A DNA stretch of 64,000 nucleotides from Tomocerus qinae (taxonomy: Eukaryota > Arthropoda > Collembola > Entomobryomorpha > Tomoceridae): positions 54,190,909-54,254,908 of the forward strand of contig CM034547.1 in the NCBI GenBank assembly GCA_020055645.1, in the 5' to 3' direction. The notes beneath the pieces were generated by a model. It saw nothing but the letters and a program-made list of their open reading frames with translations. It was not told where the DNA came from and did no database searches. This document shows, piece after piece, positions 43,101-58,200 of this stretch (the first letter of the stretch is position 1; the number at the start of each line of letters is the position of its first letter). The position numbers and the translations under genes were made by a program.

Positions 43101-46100
43101 CATTCATACATAAATTAGAGTATTAGCCTTTATTATGAACTGGTAATTCTATGGCTGTCTATAATGCTCTCTTTTCATAGATATTCAAATTACCGAGTCC
43201 AGTCCACTCCACTCGACTACTCCTTCTGTTCACATTGAATCAAACCAAGCATGTATAATGAAACGCTTTTCAAGAGAATGACCAATACGGCTAAAGTAAT
43301 TCGACTCAAATCAACGTTCTGCTCTTGTTTCACTTCTGTCTACCTGCTTTTATATTATTTGTACACCAACAACAACAGAGTCTTTTCTATCAAGATAAAT
43401 CAATTTAGCTTTCCAAGAGTCTCATCTCATCAAAGCCATGGAACACATATGGCCTTCGTTGCTATACATCTATATGTAATTTCCATGTATAGCGTACAGT
43501 CCCACAGTTAACTACATAAAGCACTTTGGAAAAAATGCAAGTTTTTGCATCATGCAATTGCCCAGAGAATGGGATAATACACTACAACGCAATTTGCAAC
43601 TCACAGATAATTTAGATTAGCTACCTGGATTTTATTCTGCATTGTTGCAGCTATTGTACTCTTACTAAGTAAAACATGCATGTCTGTCTGTACACAAATG
43701 TGACCCCAATTGACCTGTAAACTCCAACTCTTCACTACATCAATCTATTCATATTTAATTTTAAAATACCGTTTATAGTTTTCAGATCTAAATAAACGTT
43801 TTGGCTGAGTCATACTTCTACTCACAAAATATCCGAGAATACATTATAATTTACTCCTCTAGCATCAGATATTATAAAAACGAATTGGCTTGGTTTAGTA
43901 TTAGTAGTAGTGGTGACAAGAAGAGAACGTTACATTTTACAGTGAAATACAAGTTTCATGGCATGATTTGTGTTGGGAGTTGGTTGCTAAAAAATAATGT
44001 AATAATAGCATCGACAAAAAGATCCATATAAATATACGAGCATGTAAAAAAGGAATATGATGGCCCTAGCTATATAAAAAATGTTCTCCAGCCAAGCCAA
44101 GCCAAAAAGAAGAGGCACTCCATCCAATCCAACTTGACTATTGTAAGGCGACAAAAGAAGCACAGCAGAACGCAACGAAATTATCATTCAGGATTCATTA
44201 GGGCAGGAGCTATCAGATTATGAGAAGCAGCCAGCAGAACCAAATTACATAAAAATGCATCAATCACACAAAGCAAAGCACACTATTCACATATTCACCT
44301 CTCTTCTGTCTAATGTATACATAATACAATGCATATTGCATATCACTACATAATACACCTCTTCCCTATACATAGTAGGTTATACTATATAATGTATATA
44401 GTATAGTATATCCACAAATATTTTTACAGATTACCTTACATCTCCCTCACTCACATCATTAACATGAAGCCAAGATAGACGATGCACATGTACACCTTTG
44501 CTCTAATGGCAGTAGTACAACGGCTAAAATAAATTCAACTCCTCATTGTCAGGGCAGGCAAGGTACTAGAGCTTCATTTTTATTCCAACTATCATCACAC
44601 AACATCGGACAATATTATTATAACCACCTACACTATACAAAGTAATGCTACTTAAACTGCAGGTATTTCTTCAACTAAACCAGATTTGCCCCATCAAACC
44701 CTAATGTGTATGTATGTACACACAAGATCCTACACATAGCATTAAAAGTAATTATAATACATAGCCTGTGTTTTTACTTGGTTTATTATAATTTATTTAC
44801 AATGCATGATGCTACTACTCTCTGCTTTGTTTTCCCATCACATCAATTTTAACTACGTAGTAGACGAGGAATAATACGTTGAAAGTTTGAGTTTACTTTG
44901 TATTATGTCAAAAAACGTATTGCATTGCACCTGTCCTAACCAAGTAGCATTTTTAATAAGCACAACTTAAATTTTGAAATACATGCATAAGTACATAGCA
45001 AAAGATAAACAGAAGGAGCAGTAACTCCAAGGGTTGAGCTAATCCCACCGTTTTCTCCACGTACGATAAAAATTACATAGATTTAGATTAGCTCTTTGTA
45101 CTCCAAACTGGCATTAAACATTCACTTACTTAGTTCTTTGCATATTAACTCTCCATGGAATGGTGTGGGAGAGGGAGAGCATAGGCCAAAGTTAAACTGC
45201 ACACGGTTGTGTACGAATTCGTACTAATCGAGTATGCATGTATTATTTACAGTACATAGTTCAAGGCAGACTTGACTAAGCCAAACAAACGAATCTAAGT
45301 GAGCAAAAAGCGTTTTCTACTACCACCTGTTGCTCACAAGTCGCCTGGTATTATTTAACGGTTACCCCACCCTATCACATCCGCTTGCACTACTACTGTA
45401 CCTACTTTTTAAGTGCATTATTTTTTAACCCCTTGTTTCCTTTGTGACCCCTTCTTCTACTTAAGACTTCTCAACTAACGGCTTGACTTGCTTACAACAA
45501 TATTCTCCAACACTATATTACTGTCTGTGTGTGTATGTAGTCCGCACTAATAGGCAGTTGGATGGATCGCTGTGGCGCTATCACGACCGGAAGGAAGACA
45601 ATCATAACATGTTTGAATTGAATCGAGTCAAGCCACTGGCTCCATTAACTCACCTCACAACACCTTGACTTATTATTATTGTCATTTTAGTCTACTTTTC
45701 ATTCAGAACTCAATTGCCCATTATGATAGCTTCTGTAGATACTGCTAAACGATCCAATGACATGTGCCCCATTTCAAAGTTCATAACAATAAGTGCGAGC
45801 TGCCAGTATTTGCCAATACAAGTTCAATTAACAAGTAGAACTGTGCAATTACGAAGCACAAAGCCCGTCACGTGCTAGCTAAGGGTACACTTATACCCTC
45901 AAGAATGCAATTTTACGAGTGTGGCTGCATTTGTTTGTTGTGAGTAGATTTGCTTCCAATTCGATTCTCAAGTTAGTAGTATGTAATAAGTATGTATGTT
46001 TACCTTGTCTCATTATTTGTCATCTGAACAATCCATTCAATTCAATTTAGTGCACTCAACAATGGCATCTCATCTCAGACAAAAAATTTCTATGCTATTA

Positions 46101-47389
46101 TTCGATATAGTATGTAGTAATAGTGTGTCTATTAAGATCAGCTCTATAGGTCTGTGTATGTGTGACATAGTGGAACACGACAAGAAGCTTTGCTTGACTT
46201 ACTCAAGTAAATACTCATGCATGGCCAACAATGACAAAGGAGACCTTCTGACTGATTTGGAAATTTCAATTAATTTGTAGTTTGAAACTCAAGTCTGTCT
46301 TCTCTTCTTGTCTCCTACTATCTCATTTTTACAAGCCATGTCTTCATGATCGTTTAATTCCATAATGTACGTGCTACCTACTCACTTCTTTCATTACACA
46401 AAGTTTCAATTTGCTTCCATCCATTATACAACTACCTTAGGCTATAATCATCTCATAGACGTTTGTTAAGCTAGGCTAACTTTTGGGAGGACAATTTTAC
46501 ATTGTAATTTCATTGAATTGTGTTTTATTGCAATGTACTCCCAACATAATCAAATATATATTTAGGTACATGTTATTTGCTATTAAACTGATTTTTACAA
46601 TAAGAGAATGAAACTGTGTTCTTGTGACAGTTGTAGACGACTGCACTTGCTTAACCATTTCAAAACTCAATGCTATACAATACTATACAGATATACGAAG
46701 ATCTGTACATGGTACTAACAGGACATAAAAGCGAAAAATTAATCAAATACTCTTGATATAGCAATCTTTGCATACTTTGAATGCAACTCGTAAATGTTGC
46801 ATTTTTGTGACATGTTACCTGAATGTAGAACCTTATTCTACATACGAATGTGCATGGATGCGTTTACATTGAAAAGTGGACGAAGTAAGTGAGAGCATTA
46901 AAAATATGCAAGTCTGTTTACCTTTTACTACTCTATGCTAAGAAGAGCAATTTCGTATCAAATTTAGATTTAGGGTGCACTTGGATGAGTATGAGAATGC
47001 GAATGGTTTTGGATGAGTGGGAACGAGTAACAGCAGGTTGTCATTCTGAAGGGCGGTTAATTAATATCCAAAATCAGCAGTGGATAGCTCGTATATAGTT
47101 CCTATTATTTTTGAGTATGCTTTGTCATATATATCACTCCCTATTATGCATTACACGTTTGACTAAATACACGAATGGATTGTGTTTTGGAGAAGACAGA
47201 TAGAGGTAAACTGGGAACGAAATTCTAACAAGTACTAGACATTCATTAGAGATAGAAAGAGTGGGGGAATGTATGGGAAAAATATCTAGTGGCCTGGCAT
47301 TTATTGGGGAGCAAATAAGTAAGATGCGATACGAAATACTACGAAATGATGTGATGGGGTTGATATGTATGTATGGAAGCACCAGCCGT

Positions 47390-47397
47390 ACTTCCGG
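47390..47397 (-). promoter_or_regulatory. Candidate ETS-factor binding site
   Basis: The minus strand reads CCGGAAGT, the ETS core with favoured flanks, inside a locally GC-richer patch of the largest intron. Match to consensus only. Confidence 0.2.
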
Positions 47398-50300
47398 CCA
47401 TCACATACCTATCAATGCACCCCTTCCCATTATATATAGGCTCACTTGGCCTCCCTGCCCTGTCTGGCCTACACTCAAAACTAGACTAGCCCTCCGAATA
47501 CTCTCATGCATTTATTGTCCACACTTGCCTCTCCATTTACCCAACTAGAACTCTTTTTATCTGCACAGATAGATACATACAAAATCCTCCTCTTCATTAT
47601 CATACATAAACAGAACACACCTAGACTTAAAATCACAAGATAATAACAACTGGAATATTCTAATCAATAGGTCAAAATAATCATACCGTCTATCTTCATA
47701 CTACTACGTGCAAAGGATAAAATATTATGAGCTCAACATTTCTGTTTGTTCTAGTTACTTTAGTTATAGAATAACATAATGCATAATCACTAAAGATGTC
47801 CATATTTAATTTGTATAATATTGCTACGCATTACAAATACGCTAACGGGGTCATATCACCTATGTGACCATAGGGTAGTAATAATTAATTGCGTTAGTAT
47901 TAATAATATCTTGCGTTAAGCATAACTAAAGTAAATCAGAGTTGAAATATTGGAGTAAAAAGTACAAACTGGTATTTGTACCTTTCAGCCTTTTAATAAT
48001 ATGGACTGAACTGTAGTGACCACTAGGAAAGGTGTATTTAAAAATGGTCCAAGTAATAGAACTGAACACTAGAATGAAAAGGACAAGACTGACAATTTTT
48101 ATTTCAGGTTGTTTTAGATGTTTTAATATAGTTGATAGTAAATAGGTAGGTGCTTAATATTTACTAGTTGGGAAAAGTATGTATCTGGAGAAGAAACGGG
48201 TTAAAAAAGGAGTTTTGGGAATTCGGCAACTTTTCATTCTCAGACCTTGAGTTTAGCTATTGCTGCGATGCATGATCTGAAGAATAGAGCACCTAGTATT
48301 TATTAAGAGAAGAGAAGAATCTGTTTTGTGAGAATAATTTTGATTGGGTGATGAAGCAACAACTTTTCTTCAGAAGAGCAAGAGGGAGAGTGGCCATGGT
48401 TCTGGCTAGTGAACTGAGTTTTTAGTTAGAACTGGACGTTAGAAAAAGCTGAAAGACTATTATAGTAGTGGAAATGACCAGTGGAGAGTGTATGTAGGGG
48501 TAGTAGGAGAGTAGAATGAAAATAAAAAGTTTTCACAAAACTATTATTTAGTTAGTCTACTTGGAAGTAGGCATTCATCATGTTTCTGTTACATAGCCAT
48601 TACCTTTTAGTGTTGGGTTTCTTTGGCTATTTCATCTTTTATATAGAGTGTATGTACAGGTGTGTATGTAATGAAATGTCATAAATGTGTATTGCTGGAG
48701 AGAGGCGAGACATTAATATGGTATTAATACAGACACTGCAGTACTATTCTGGTTGCTATCAGTTAGTAGGAACATGACTGATAATATCGCATTATGCTCC
48801 TGAGCTATTGTGTTCCCACGCTACACATTTTCCCATGGAGGTATTTCAACCAGTTAGTAGCATCAAATGTATGCAGACCAAAGCCAACTGTGGAGTCAAG
48901 TAGTAAAGTTCTAGTTTAGCTTTTTAGCTACTATCAGTCACTACGATTCCCTAATTACTCATTCCTCCCGACTTTCACGAAAGAGCAAATGTGCAGGTAC
49001 GCAACTAAAGTCGTCATATGTGCGTGAATTTACTACTCCCACATGCAATCAACTACAACAACACAAACAATATATTTACACTAACAATATAGCTCTTTTT
49101 TCAAACAACTGCTACAAATGTATATAATTCACTCTAAAAATCATACATATCATATTTAACTATAATGCACTACTTATTTTTATGCCTCACTAATAACCAT
49201 TTCGTACTAACTATATACTTGTTTGACTGCCAAATATTATAAATATAAGACACACGGCGACATTAAATCCTTAGACCTTATAATGTCCTCGTTTTACCTT
49301 CATATACAATTTATAACCCTTCAACTAAGCAAAAAAGTGCAAAAATCAAACTACTACATCTGTCTATCCACACTATCACAATCAAGCTGTTATGTTAATG
49401 TGAGTTTTAGGAAGGCATCATGAGAACAGAAGACCTGAGGAAAATCCACGCTTTCAAGGTACTTCAAGAATTAAGTGACTTTCAATCATCATCTAGATTA
49501 CTTAAGATCCTAATGAAACTAACCACATATTACACCTACGCACAAATTCTCAAATACATTTACGTACTAATGTACCTAAACAGTACAAATACTTACCTGG
49601 AAATATTGACACATAACCTTACAGTGTAATGCTAACAGGTAAATATGTTTACCCCAAGCATAAAACAGCAACTTGTGCGTCAACAAATTCAAGACATAGA
49701 ATTATTGACTACATAAAAATTATATTTACTAGTGCTAACTTGACGAGTTGTAGACAATGATAGGCTAAATGCTACAATTATATACCTAAGCTAAATCAAG
49801 TACTGCGGAATTTGATAATTATTGGCTATACCAAGTACTTATACCAAGTTCAATCCAATGAATACATTTTTACTGTTACTTATACAGTGAGAAAATCTGA
49901 TTTTGATCCGCCATGTAGATTAGACTAAACATTACCCATTCTATATAGATTATTCGATTTTGAAAACTAGTAGAATTTATGCATGATATCTATAACCACG
50001 TGTTACATCTTTTGGTAATACCAAGTTTATATTGCTTAAAAGATGTAAAAGAAATTTCAACGCATGACGCAATTAATACCTGTAGATAATTACCTTAGAA
50101 TGGTCAGCTAATGTAAACAACTAGCTTAAAATGGCGAGTGTAAGCACCTTGGCTAATTTATTTGTAAAAATAGTGATGATTATCTACAGTACAATATCTA
50201 AGCACGTTCGAAACTATTATCTAACTTAAATAAAGTCAGATAAATCTCCGAGAGTCATATAGTAGTAAACATCAGATAAGATATTACTCACATTAGCAGT

Positions 50301-53300
50301 TAACGTAAGCAAACATGCTGTGCAAACAGTTAAAAGCTTCGTTAGCTTAGGCACCAACTCCATAGGAAAATTACAGACTGTGTAGGAGGATTAGTTTATT
50401 TAGAGAATAACTATCTACCCTGCGAATCTATAATTGCTCTGTAAAAGCCATAAAAGATATGAAAGATCAGAAGAAATGTATTTAATCGCAGTGTCTGCCT
50501 ATATTGTAAAAAGAAGTATGGAGTATGCATATTAATAACAAAAGATGCATTCCCCTATTGTTTACTCTGCGTTTTAATATCTTCTTAAGCTAAGTAGTTT
50601 AAGACCCCAATTATAATTTAGCCAAGAAAATAAAAGTTGTTTTTCGCGAAAACAAAAGCGTAGCGTAACACTATGCACACCTGTCTGTCTGTTTGTCTCT
50701 ATAGACTCCGTCTCACTAAAGCTCCAACGAACAAAATGAGCTAAAATCTCAGGACAGTGTTACAATGGGTATTAGCATTAAATGCTCACAACTGAAACGA
50801 GAAATAATTACATAATGATACCAAGATCTTATCACCAATCCAGAAATCATTTCGTATTCTCATTGTTTTCAACTACCTTTAATACTTTTCCACTTTTATG
50901 CCAATCAGTTAAACCAAGATTTCATTTTCGAATCCACTGGCTACTGCATTTTCTTATCATCTATACCCACACAGTACTATATGCTACTATGTAATCGTAT
51001 TAGTCTAATAAACAAATATTAATTTCGTTCATTTGTAGTACATATGTAGTTACGTGTGTACATAACTCATGATAAAAAATTATTTATATCCCAGCCAAAT
51101 ACAATGTCCCATTCATATATCTATAAGCTGATTAAACCACTCTATAGCAGAAATACTTTTATGGTTAGAAGATAAGGACACATTTTTGGCTCTAGCTGAA
51201 CTCTCAGTTTGATTATGATAGAAATAGCTTTCAATCGCAAGGATAACTTCCTTGACTTTTAATAGAGTCTAGTAAACTCGGCTTACACATTATGAATAAT
51301 AAATATTTTTAAACAATGTGGATAGTAGCAACTGCAACAGTAAAAAAGTACAGACTCATTATGCACAGACTTCTAGGTTATTAATTGTAAGTAATAAAAA
51401 TAAAAACTCTGGATAAGTTATTGTTTTAGATGCATAATACTTTTAGACAACTGTTTCACGCATCAGTGAATTACTTTAGACTATCATATTTCATAAAACA
51501 TCATTTCAGTAGTAAATTACTAGGATTTTTTGATATACGACATGATAGATTAGATACATGTACACGGACACTATTGTAATAAATTGCATTCAGGAACATT
51601 GTTTCATGTTGTTCATTGTAGTGCAATCACGTTCTAATCTCATTACAAACAATAAGAGGATACTAATTGTGCATGGCTCAGAAATTGCTATTTTTATACT
51701 CTTTTTGTACAATACAACAATGCTAGGTGCACCTGTAGCATTGCATAACATTAAGCCTTCATAATTAGTATGCAACTCTTATTATGCATCTGTGTGAAGT
51801 GACCTGACAATGCCTACACTTTTTAGCCTTTGTTATCCATTGTTTCTCTCTCTTGACAAGACACTCTCGGAAATGGAAATGCAACTTGAAGAAAGCATAA
51901 AAATTGAGAAATACTCGCCCATTTACATAACCTAAGCTTACATAGCTATATACGAAGCTGTTCTATGCCAAGACTTGTGTGTGATGCTAACAAGTCCACC
52001 ATCCACCTCACTCGCTTACCATTCTCAACTAATTCAACTCCCTCTGTAGAGTCTGCATTGAATGTGTGCAGCACGTTGCTTCTACTTCGTTCCTACTCTA
52101 AAAGTTACAATCCAGCTCTAAGAGGGGCGCTCTCCACTCAAGGAATCATCTCCGATCACTAATGCAGCTTATGGAAACACATAAGTATATTACAAGTTGA
52201 AGCTTACAATATTACAAAACTCGGAATTTTAAAATCATCCATCCAACATGTAAATGGTTTGTCGAAACTTTATATACTGATACACAAAGCATGTCACTTT
52301 GCAGTGATGTACCTTCATCATCATCATCATAATCATCAGTTGATTATTTTTACATTACCGACCATTAGCTAACGTCCAGACATCTACAAGTGTTGTGTAC
52401 TACATTTAAATCTTGGTCCTAATATTTAGTAATAGGAATTTCTGTATCGCGAAGAATTCAGAAGGATAACAGTAATAAATTGAAGAAGAAAAACAAAACC
52501 TAACCTACCTCTACGAATATTTCTGGTTCTCATGCCCTCGCCACAATATATTATGCGTTCGTTTCTTGTATGGATTTGTGAGAGGAAAAGTTGCACTTGT
52601 TGGGAGTGTGTCGAGAGAAGTAATCTGAAGATGGCAAGCCAAGTGAATTCCCAAAATAAATGCCCTTACATCACCCTTTGCCCAAAATACTACTCATTTA
52701 TGTCTGCATCATGACAGGAGTGAGTTTATGTGTGTAGGTGAATACATATGAGTTAGTAGTAGTAAATGTGCAGTGTAGCATATTATATTGACTATGTATG
52801 TATCTCTCATTTATCGGGTATAACAGATGAAACTGGAATTACCACAACTAAAGCAACCTTTAGTGCTGATCTCTGCCTTTAATAATCAGTCTAACAAACA
52901 TAACAACGTCTTTTCATTTTACGACAGTGAAAACCCATGACTCACTCCCGTCAATCTCAAATATTATTGCAAACCTATCTGAATATTGGAAGGTACTTAT
53001 ACAAGTTAGTAGACCAGTTCAATTCCTACAAAATGAGTTTAGCCATTGACTCTATGGCTAAGTCTTACTGTTATCTAATGACACAAGCTAATGCATCACA
53101 AACATTCCTTCTCTGTTTTGGAGCCCACATGAGTTTGAAGCAATCAAACGTGGAATGTGGTAGTAAAATGTATACAGCACAAAAGTATATACCCATCCTG
53201 AGAGAAATTCATCTTTGTTCACATCCCATCATCATTTACATGTGCAACAACACAAACTCTCACTCTCTCGAGACAATTAAGCTATTTTGTCTCGTCATTC

Positions 53301-55176
53301 AATCCTGTACATAAGCGAGTAGGTAATCTGTACTAAAATACCCCAATTTTGTATAGACCGTATGCTGTGTACTTTAACGTATGTGCAATGTTTACATTAA
53401 ACACAAGTTTTTCTATATGGAGTGCAAGGATACAATATGCCATTAGTAATCATATAGTCTACCTAGTAGATACAATTTCTCCGTTCAAGGAAAACGGAAT
53501 TTGAAAAAATGAAGAAAAAACATTTTTCACTGAAGTGCCTGCTCAAAATGAATTGTTCGGTTCCCACAGATCTAGAGTGAAGATGAGTAATAAAATAGCA
53601 ATAATTTAACAAGATGCATTGGGTAAACCCAGAAGCAGTAAATAAAATAATAAGAGATAATTCTAGTGCCCAAACATAAATGAAAACAAGCAAATTACAA
53701 AGGAAAACAAGATTAGGTAAGTAAACTGGACACTCTAGTGAAAAGTAAAAGATTCCGCCTCCACCTCGTAAGGCTAATCACGATGATCATATGTAATGTA
53801 AAGCAGTGAGGCAAATTGGCTGTTGTTTTTACACATTGAAGAACTGTAGACGACAGGATGTACCTAATCAATGGACAATAATTCATCGAGTGAAGTGCAT
53901 GGGAGAACATGAAGATCAAGAGTTACATTTACATCAAGGTACAAGTTTACATATACTTAATACATTCATTCAATTCATCTATAGCAACAGGTAGGTACAC
54001 ACATCTCTTTTTTACTACATACGATGTGAGGAGACAAAGAGGTTGGGATAGTTATTCACCGTCAGTTCCTTAGCCTGTAACGTAATACAAGATATAGTGA
54101 GACACCTGACTCTGACCCAAACTGAGGTGAGCCCATATAAATTTCATCATTCAGTTCTGGGACCTGTGAGTTCTGTCTATTTTGGCTTGGTCCTGTCCTC
54201 CACTTCTCCTCGCTCAATTAGATGCATCAAAAGTCACATTAGAAGAACAAGAGTAAATCCGTGGGAGAGAAATATCCACTCTAGTCCCACTGTTTTAACA
54301 ATATTACACATGACACATACATACATATACTCAATACTATAAAATGTCTATTAGCCAACGTATGCACATAACTAACAATAAATGTGTTCCTTCTCCTTCG
54401 TATATAATAATGTAGATGTAACTTAAGTCAAGTTAAGAAATGAGTACCTCCTTTATTTCTTTCTTCCTTCATCATCATCATCTTTTCTTGAGTAACTACC
54501 ACTAATATTCACATAAGATCTTGCTACTACTTGTACCATATAAGCTATGTACTAAATATACCATTTACTACTTATAACGACCACTACTACTCACAGGAAG
54601 GTACCTACCCCCGAAATGTAAGTGGTTGGAATCTATAACTTAATGGGTATCTGTGAATTTCATACAATATGATATTAGTATATAAAATATGTACTTATAT
54701 ATACAAGATATATACCGAAAAGCTGTTCTGTTTTGTTCATGAACATGCATGCACAGTCTGTAATGTGTAATGCGTAATTCAAGACGACTCTCTTTCTCAT
54801 CTTGACTCTGCCTAGAGGCTTTTCCCAAGATTTCATGAATGAAACTTGCCTGAAGACCGTCACGTCGGCTTGGTGGTCGGGGGGAAACGATCATCCTTAG
54901 GGATTCTACAAGCCAGACCAGAACAGATGAGACTTACCTACTTTTACTTTACTACTTGGCATGTCTTCCTGTGCTATGAGTCTACTACAGACATTATAAG
55001 TACAAGGGGTACTACTATATAGCCTGTATAAGAGTAACAAAATGCTTTTCTTTAGTTTTTGGGAAGCCCAAGGAACAGAAGTTTTGGCTTGGATGAGGAT
55101 ACTCCGATTTTAACTTTCCGTAGCTGAAGCTAAACTAAACCTCGTCTTCCATTCTACAAATCCACCATTTCGTCTC

Positions 55177-55201
55177 TGAATGAATAAATGAATGAATGAA
55201 C
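55177..55201. repeat. Short GAAT/TGAA tetranucleotide tract
   Basis: Four to five units of TGAA with one interruption. Ordinary intronic microsatellite. Confidence 0.5.
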
Positions 55202-58200
55202 GCCTACAACCAAATACAATTGCTCACAACGCTCACCCGCTTACTCACGTCGGCTTCTTCTACACACAACACAATGAGCCTTAGACAAGCCAAGCCACAC
55301 CAAACCCAAACTAAAGATTCTTTCTTCCTTCCTTCCCTAATCCAAGTTCAGCTTTATTTAAACCTATTTAAACCTATATTTTCAATATGTACCTACAGAC
55401 AACTTAACGCTTCAACAGCCAAATGCCTGTTCACATATAACTTGTAAATAAAGGTATGCAAGATACAATGACTATACATTAACTTTAGATTATTTTACCA
55501 CAAATTAATAATGACAGGTAATTTTTCTCACTCTGGACTTAATAGTTACTGTCTAGAGGATTTATACATAGTTATTCCGATTTTCTTCCATTTCTAGGTA
55601 TTTGAAATACGTAGCACATCCCCAATTCATCACAATCATTAATTCATTCAATATTACTTTCAATTGGACCGAAAGAAAAAAAGAATACCTATTATGTTGA
55701 TATTTCTCAAATAAAGATATCTAGCAAGATTCTTCTATAAGCTGTGGAATTTGAGTTTTAAAGCAAAAATTCATTTAAACTGTTTGTAAATGTTGAGACG
55801 GAGTAAATGACGAACGTGGGTAAGGTGCACAGTGACACATAATCTAGCATGACTGTGAATACATAATGAAGTTAGTACATAATGGAATACACCGTTCTCA
55901 GTGGAATAATGGTGTCAAACTTTACACTGTGAAAACGTTCCCTTACACAAATATACAATTTCAGTTCTGTCTGTCTGAAAATTACTGCTTTTATTCAAAT
56001 AAGTACATGGTTTTGTATATTTATGTAGGTACGTGAACAGAACTGTTTAAACAGACTACCTCCTTGAGAACATTAGTGTATAAAATAGTAGACAGCTGCA
56101 TAATAAATGTACTAGCACCCATATGACTGCCTAGATTGAGAATACGTGCTACTTATGCAAATATTATAAAGACCGTTCTAAAGCACCTTGGACCTTTCTA
56201 AGAAACTCTAATAAGATGTTTTGCTCTCAGCCCAAAACTCCATAATGCACTTAATAGCAGATTTAATATCACCTTAATTGATATGTGGAATGCATGCAGT
56301 AATGCCCCAGCTAAGAAAACATACTGCATGAAATATTCAAAAGAAAAATCGCGCAGAAAAGTTTAGTCAAGCTACAATGACATTACTTCATGGACATTAC
56401 ATGACTTATAACTTACGATAGTTACTACTTACTAGCTTTCTATAAGTACATGTTGCAATAAGTGTATACGTTTGTTTTGCATAGGGCTGTACGGAACAGA
56501 AAAACAGCTACATAAAGCGTTATAAAACTTTAAAAAAATATTATTTGATAGGCAATGTTGAATCAAGTCGAAAGACAAACTTACTGTGAGTTCTGTCCCA
56601 CGTGCTTAACTAAAACCTTGCTTTACCATTGATACTGTCTTGACATGTAGTTAACTATCGTTCAATACATGTTATTTAGAAGCTTTGTGAAAGTAGAAAG
56701 AAAAGTCTTTTTGCAAAAGTGATACTTAGAACAGGACAGAAAATGCCTCGTCCTTATAAAATGTCAAAAATATGATTGCATAATAACTATTGTGCAATAA
56801 TGGTAAGGACTTTCACCTTGTAATACCGTTTAAAGAAAGTTTTGATGCTATTAGTCTCTGCTCCTTTAAATTTAAACAAAGGCCATGGTACGAGTTGTGA
56901 GAAAAAATAAGTAGTGCAGCTTAGCTTAAAAATGTATACGAAGTTTCTCCTAAATTATAGCAATTTTAAAGTAGTCCTAATTTTGCCTTCCTGATTCCTA
57001 AAATATGTAATTAAAGAAAGCGTGGTTAGTTGAGTACTAATATAACATTAATATAGGTAATTACACTCAGTATGCGTGGGAATACACAAAATGTGGTTAT
57101 AAGTCTCGAATAATCGATGAGTTAAGCCTGAAATGCATCACGGCAGCTACAGCCAATGTTTTACGTATTAAACCACATCCGAATGCTATCATCACCAACT
57201 CACGCAATAAATACATTTAATCTGTCTACTACTCTACGTCTCTTTACGCTTTTATACTATATTTAGAATGTTGTGGTCATTAGCTGGCGACTTTCCTAAA
57301 CCTCTTACAATATAATTAAAGCACATGCCACTAAATAGCACGAGTCACCGAAAAGAACATTAAAAATTAAGTACCCCCACACAAATGTACAAGAGTTCAA
57401 TAGTTCAAACACTTGAGAATACCAAATATTTTCTTTCCAACTGCTAATACCATTTAATTATACAATTTTGAAAAATGCCACCTACGCATATCATATTGGC
57501 CACAATTGTTAAAGGACCAAATGTAAGAATTAACTATAATATGACTATAAAAGGTCATAAATAAATTAAACTACTGTTCTCCTTCGTTTGTTGTATGATA
57601 CCTATTTGTATCAAATAAGAATATTTAGCCCCACGTTTGAAAAATAAATAGGTACGGACAATTTATTAAAAAAATCTATTATTGGGATGAGTTTATATAG
57701 AAGTGGCTGATTTACTGAGTTCACCGGTTTAGCTCGGTCACACAATAAATTATTTTGTTAAGAATAGAAGATTGAAGATACTTTTGTGAACCTTCTATCT
57801 ACATTTCAACAAATTGAGAAAGGCTGGGACAAAAATAGCATAAAATACGTTTATAAAGAATATGTTAACCTTGTTGTGACTTGTGGGCAATGGAAGAGCA
57901 AAACTTAGCCTGACATATCACACTATCACACCATGCTGCACATGAATGTTTATGGAAAATCGTATTGTGTCTTGGTAGTAATGGTAATGTCGATAATAGT
58001 AATAATAAGCAAGCATGACCCTTCCGTGACAGAAAGAAAGACTCATATCAGATCTCATAAAAAACATAGAAAGAGGACAATAAAGCATCACATATTAGAG
58101 AACCCATTCGATCTGCTCATATTTTATGGGTTAAAAAGGAGTCGACAACTAAAAGCGATAAGCAAAGAATTCTATGCATTAGCCATACAATAATACGGCA

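Noticed and set aside
52937-53314. Longest ATG-to-stop frame in the window, 125 codons, plus strand
   Set aside because: With stops at roughly 7% of codons, about one frame this long is expected by chance in 64 kb on two strands. It shows no domain, no coding-like composition and no splice context.
54640-54894. 84-codon minus-strand frame starting MIVSPRPPSRRDGLQ with a CAG|GCAAGT sequence after the 15th codon
   Set aside because: A GC-AG donor is rare and its phase (0) does not fit exon B. No transcript evidence is visible. The nearby ATG at 54962 with a GTAAGT donor is the better candidate.
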